Assembly: GCA_033283165.1 (NCBI GenBank)
Contig: JAWMQL010000008.1
Location: 62,001 to 126,000 of the forward strand
Origin: JAWMQL01 sp033283165
GTDB taxonomy: Bacteria; Pseudomonadota; Gammaproteobacteria; Pseudomonadales; Halieaceae
DNA: 64,000 nt
Reading direction: 5' to 3'
Positions within the stretch are counted from its first letter, which is position 1. The number at the start of each line of letters is the position of its first letter. Shown here in pieces: positions 61,626 to 64,000 of the stretch. Below the pieces are notes generated by a model, which did not search any database, had not been told where the DNA came from, and saw nothing but the letters and a program-made list of their open reading frames with translations. The position numbers and the translations under genes are program-made.

Positions 61626-64000
61626 TTACGCAGAATCACGCAAAATTGTTGTGTCGAAAGTATTTCTAAACTCTTCGTAAGCGAATTCCAGTTTATTCGC
61701 GAGATCTTCATAATCCAATTCTGCAGATGACTTACCACCTTTTTCTATCGACTCGCTTATGGATTTTATTCTGATAGCGCCAATGTTAGCGCTCATGGAT
61801 TTTATCGCGTGAGCAGTTTTCGCAAGAGCCTCGTAGTCTCTTTGAACAATTTCCGAGAGCAACTGGTTTACCTTTTCATTCATTTGTAAATTGAACCCCG
61901 AATAAATTTCGTTCAAAATTGGCTTTCCAGTTTGCTGTTCGATCTCTCGGATGTTATCTAAAACAGATATATCTACTATTTTACTTCGCTTATGATCTGA
62001 TCTTGATGATGAACTTCCTATCGAGAGTTCTTCTGAACCTGAAGTTTTAACGCTTTTACCAAATTCTCTGATGTGTTGAGCAATAGCAGTTTTCAGTTCT
62101 GATACGGTGAAAGGCTTCGAAAGGAACATGTCCATGCCAGCTCTTAGGCAATTATCTTTGTCAGCTTTGGTTGTGCCAGCAGTCAAGGCGACTATTGGTA
62201 CTCTTCCTAATGTGATATTTTCCTCTAGTTTTCTAATCTCTCTTGTTGCTGTGTAACCATCCATTACAGGCATTTGGCAGTCCATGAAAATAAGGTCATG
62301 TCGGCCAGAGCTAAACATCTCTATTGCTTCTGCGCCATTTGAAGCTATCTCGACCCTGCAGCCTAAAAGGCCAAGCATCTCCTTAATTATTCTTTGGTTT
62401 GTCTCGACATCTTCCGCAACTAGAATATTTGGTCGAACATCAAGGTCAACTAAAGTGGTCTCCCCTGCCTTAGAAACATGTTTTCTGATTTCGTTTCCTG
62501 ATTCTTCGATAATCTCTGATAGAGCGCCAATTAGCGAGTTTTTCGTAAGTGGTTTTGTTAGCTCCGCCCAACTGCTAGGCAGTTCTTGACTAATTTGAGA
62601 TCCCATGGATTTCAAACATAGGCCCGTAGTATCAGCGTTTATTAGTGAATTGAGTGTGACGTCATATTCTTCAGCGAGTGAGTCTGCATCTATTACTATC
62701 AGACATTTTGATTCCTTTCTCTTGCTTAATTCGCCAGGACTGCTTATTCGTCTTGTCTGCAAGCCCACTCTTAAGAAAGTTTGTTCTATCATTTCATTAG
62801 TGGAGTCATTAGAGCAGAATGAAAGCACTTCTGGCTGATTTCTGATTGCAGTATCAGTAATTTCCTTGCCGATTTTTAAAGGTAAAATAACTTGAAATTG
62901 TGTTCCTAATCCAACTGTAGACTCAACTGAGATTGTTCCACCCATTAAATCAACATATTGCTTAGATATCGCTAACCCCAACCCAGTGCCGCCGTACTGC
63001 CGTGTGGTGCTCGCATCGGCCTGTATGAAAGCACCAAATACATTTTTCTGAGTCTCTTCGTCCATACCTATACCCGTGTCCGAAATCTTTATATCGATAT
63101 TTAGAGCATTTTTCAGTCCAGACTCTTTATTCGCCGCTATTCTTATATCTATGTTTCCTTTCTCGGTAAATTTGATCGAATTGCTAACGAGGTTCATTAT
63201 CACCTGCCTCAATTTGGTTGGATCACCCACCACGATATCTGGCACGTCTGCCATACAAATATTGTTGAGAGACAAACCCTTCCTGCCAGCCGGTTCACCT
63301 TGTAGGTAGCATATATCATCAATTAGATTGGGTAGATTAAATTCGATTTCTTCAATCTCGACTTTCGCGGCCTCTACTTTTGAAAAGTCTAGAATAGAAT
63401 TTATCAGTCCAAGAAGCGACTCACCACTATCGTGAGCAGCCGCTGCAAATTGTCGTTGCTGGTCAGTCAAATCAGTGTGCAGCAATAGATCAGTCATTCC
63501 GATCATGCCGTGCATTGGGGTTCTAATTTCATGACTCATTGTTGCTAGAAAATCCGATTTGGCTCGATTCGCTTCTTCGGCTAAGTTCCTGGCTATCTGC
63601 AAGTCCTTGGTTCTCTCGTCAACTTTATGTTGAAGTTCTCTTTCGCGCTTTAATGCTTCTGTTGATTTGCGTCTTTGTCTTACAACTAGAAAAACTACGG
63701 CCAAGATGGCCATGGCCGCGTAAATTACGTACGCCCACCAACTAACCCAAGGCGCAGGTTTGACATTTACGGGCAGTTTTACACCTTCTTGATTCCACAC
63801 TCCGTCGGAATTGGAGCCTTGTATAAGAAGAACGTAATTTCCAGCCGGTAGGCTTGTAAATGCCACAACTCGATTGGTGCCTAACTCTATCCATTCTCTG
63901 TCGAATCCTTCCAATTTGTATCGATATTGGTTTGCAGCAGGATTTTTATAGTCGAGTGCTGAGAATGTAAAAGTGGCGTACCTGAAGTCATAGTCAAGAG
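61626..64000 (-). CDS. Hybrid sensor histidine kinase with receiver and Hpt domains (5' end outside window)
   Basis: The frame runs open to the window edge, starting inside a Y_Y_Y domain (RYKLEGFDREWIELG); a propeller probably precedes it. Then come a membrane helix, HisKA with SHEIRTPMHGM, an ATPase domain (NLVSNSIKFTEKG, DTGIGMDEE, GGTGLGLAISK), a degenerate receiver-like segment, a true receiver (VAEDVETNQRI, LIFMDCQMPVMDG) and an Hpt domain (TAHAIKSMSANIG). This is a full phosphorelay in one chain. It lies 66 bases upstream of the other kinase on the same strand. The DNA is AT-rich compared with the rest of the window. Confidence 0.92.
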   Translation of the reverse strand, partial: LDYDFRYATFTFSALDYKNPAANQYRYKLEGFDREWIELGTNRVVAFTSLPAGNYVLLIQGSNSDGVWNQEGVKLPVNVKPAPWVSWWAYVIYAAMAILAVVFLVVRQRRKSTEALKRERELQHKVDERTKDLQIARNLAEEANRAKSDFLATMSHEIRTPMHGMIGMTDLLLHTDLTDQQRQFAAAAHDSGESLLGLINSILDFSKVEAAKVEIEEIEFNLPNLIDDICYLQGEPAGRKGLSLNNICMADVPDIVVGDPTKLRQVIMNLVSNSIKFTEKGNIDIRIAANKESGLKNALNIDIKISDTGIGMDEETQKNVFGAFIQADASTTRQYGGTGLGLAISKQYVDLMGGTISVESTVGLGTQFQVILPLKIGKEITDTAIRNQPEVLSFCSNDSTNEMIEQTFLRVGLQTRRISSPGELSKRKESKCLIVIDADSLAEEYDVTLNSLINADTTGLCLKSMGSQISQELPSSWAELTKPLTKNSLIGALSEIIEESGNEIRKHVSKAGETTLVDLDVRPNILVAEDVETNQRIIKEMLGLLGCRVEIASNGAEAIEMFSSGRHDLIFMDCQMPVMDGYTATREIRKLEENITLGRVPIVALTAGTTKADKDNCLRAGMDMFLSKPFTVSELKTAIAQHIREFGKSVKTSGSEELSIGSSSSRSDHKRSKIVDISVLDNIREIEQQTGKPILNEIYSGFNLQMNEKVNQLLSEIVQRDYEALAKTAHAIKSMSANIGAIRIKSISESIEKGGKSSAELDYEDLANKLEFAYEEFRNTFDTTILRDSA

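Overview
The window is GC-rich chromosomal DNA from a gammaproteobacterium. The conserved block ratA-rnfH, bamE, fur, recN, hrcA-grpE-dnaK-dnaJ-dapB, together with smpB and a one-piece tmRNA carrying the tag ANDDNYALAA, fixes the class. Abundant acyl-CoA dehydrogenases, a wax-ester synthase/DGAT homologue, membrane-anchored sulfatases, a sodium-dependent symporter and AceK suggest a marine, lipid-oxidising lineage of the Halieaceae (OM60/NOR5) type. That lineage is inferred from gene content; no marker gene was compared.

Layout. 1-11 kb: the end of an M20 amidohydrolase, an SDR, nnrS under an FNR-type promoter, three acyl-CoA dehydrogenases, two ABC1 kinases, and WS/DGAT on the other strand. 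11-27 kb: an MFS transporter; a regulatory intergenic region with a possible 29-residue gene, a terminator and a perfect CRP-type site; fhs; an M19 dipeptidase; a PurD-like ATP-grasp protein coupled to a FemAB-like acyltransferase; several envelope proteins (PLD lipoprotein, two exported metallohydrolases, D15-type barrel); an SDR; and ssrA. 27-36 kb: two paralogous sulfatases with a putative barrel protein, a D-aminoacylase-like hydrolase with a TauE/SafE permease, smpB, and an NSS symporter. 36-46.5 kb: housekeeping and stress core genes. 46.7-53.3 kb: a tightly coupled operon of an acyl-CoA dehydrogenase pair, LLM-family oxidoreductase, SDR, aceK and a histidine phosphatase. 53.3-57.5 kb: a double-TetR regulator, MATE pump, tag glycosylase and enoyl-CoA hydratase. 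57.5-64 kb: a divergent ApbE-like protein and two large Y_Y_Y-domain sensor kinases, the second cut by the window end.

How genes work together. SmpB and the tmRNA are partners in trans-translation and both are present. GrpE-DnaK-DnaJ is preceded by a near-consensus sigma-32 promoter and also follows an hrcA gene, suggesting two layers of heat-shock control. Two of the acyl-CoA dehydrogenase pairs look like catalytic plus non-catalytic subunits, and one of them is in the same operon as AceK, the switch between the TCA cycle and the glyoxylate bypass, which makes sense for growth on acyl chains.

The least explained parts are the ATP-grasp/acyltransferase pair (16.5-18.8 kb), the intergenic region at 12.1-12.47 kb, the chain of hairpins between dnaK and dnaJ, and the AT-rich sensor-kinase/ApbE locus at the right end, which looks horizontally acquired. 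Only one stretch longer than 300 bases lacks a recognised gene (12100-12465); its content is described in the features.
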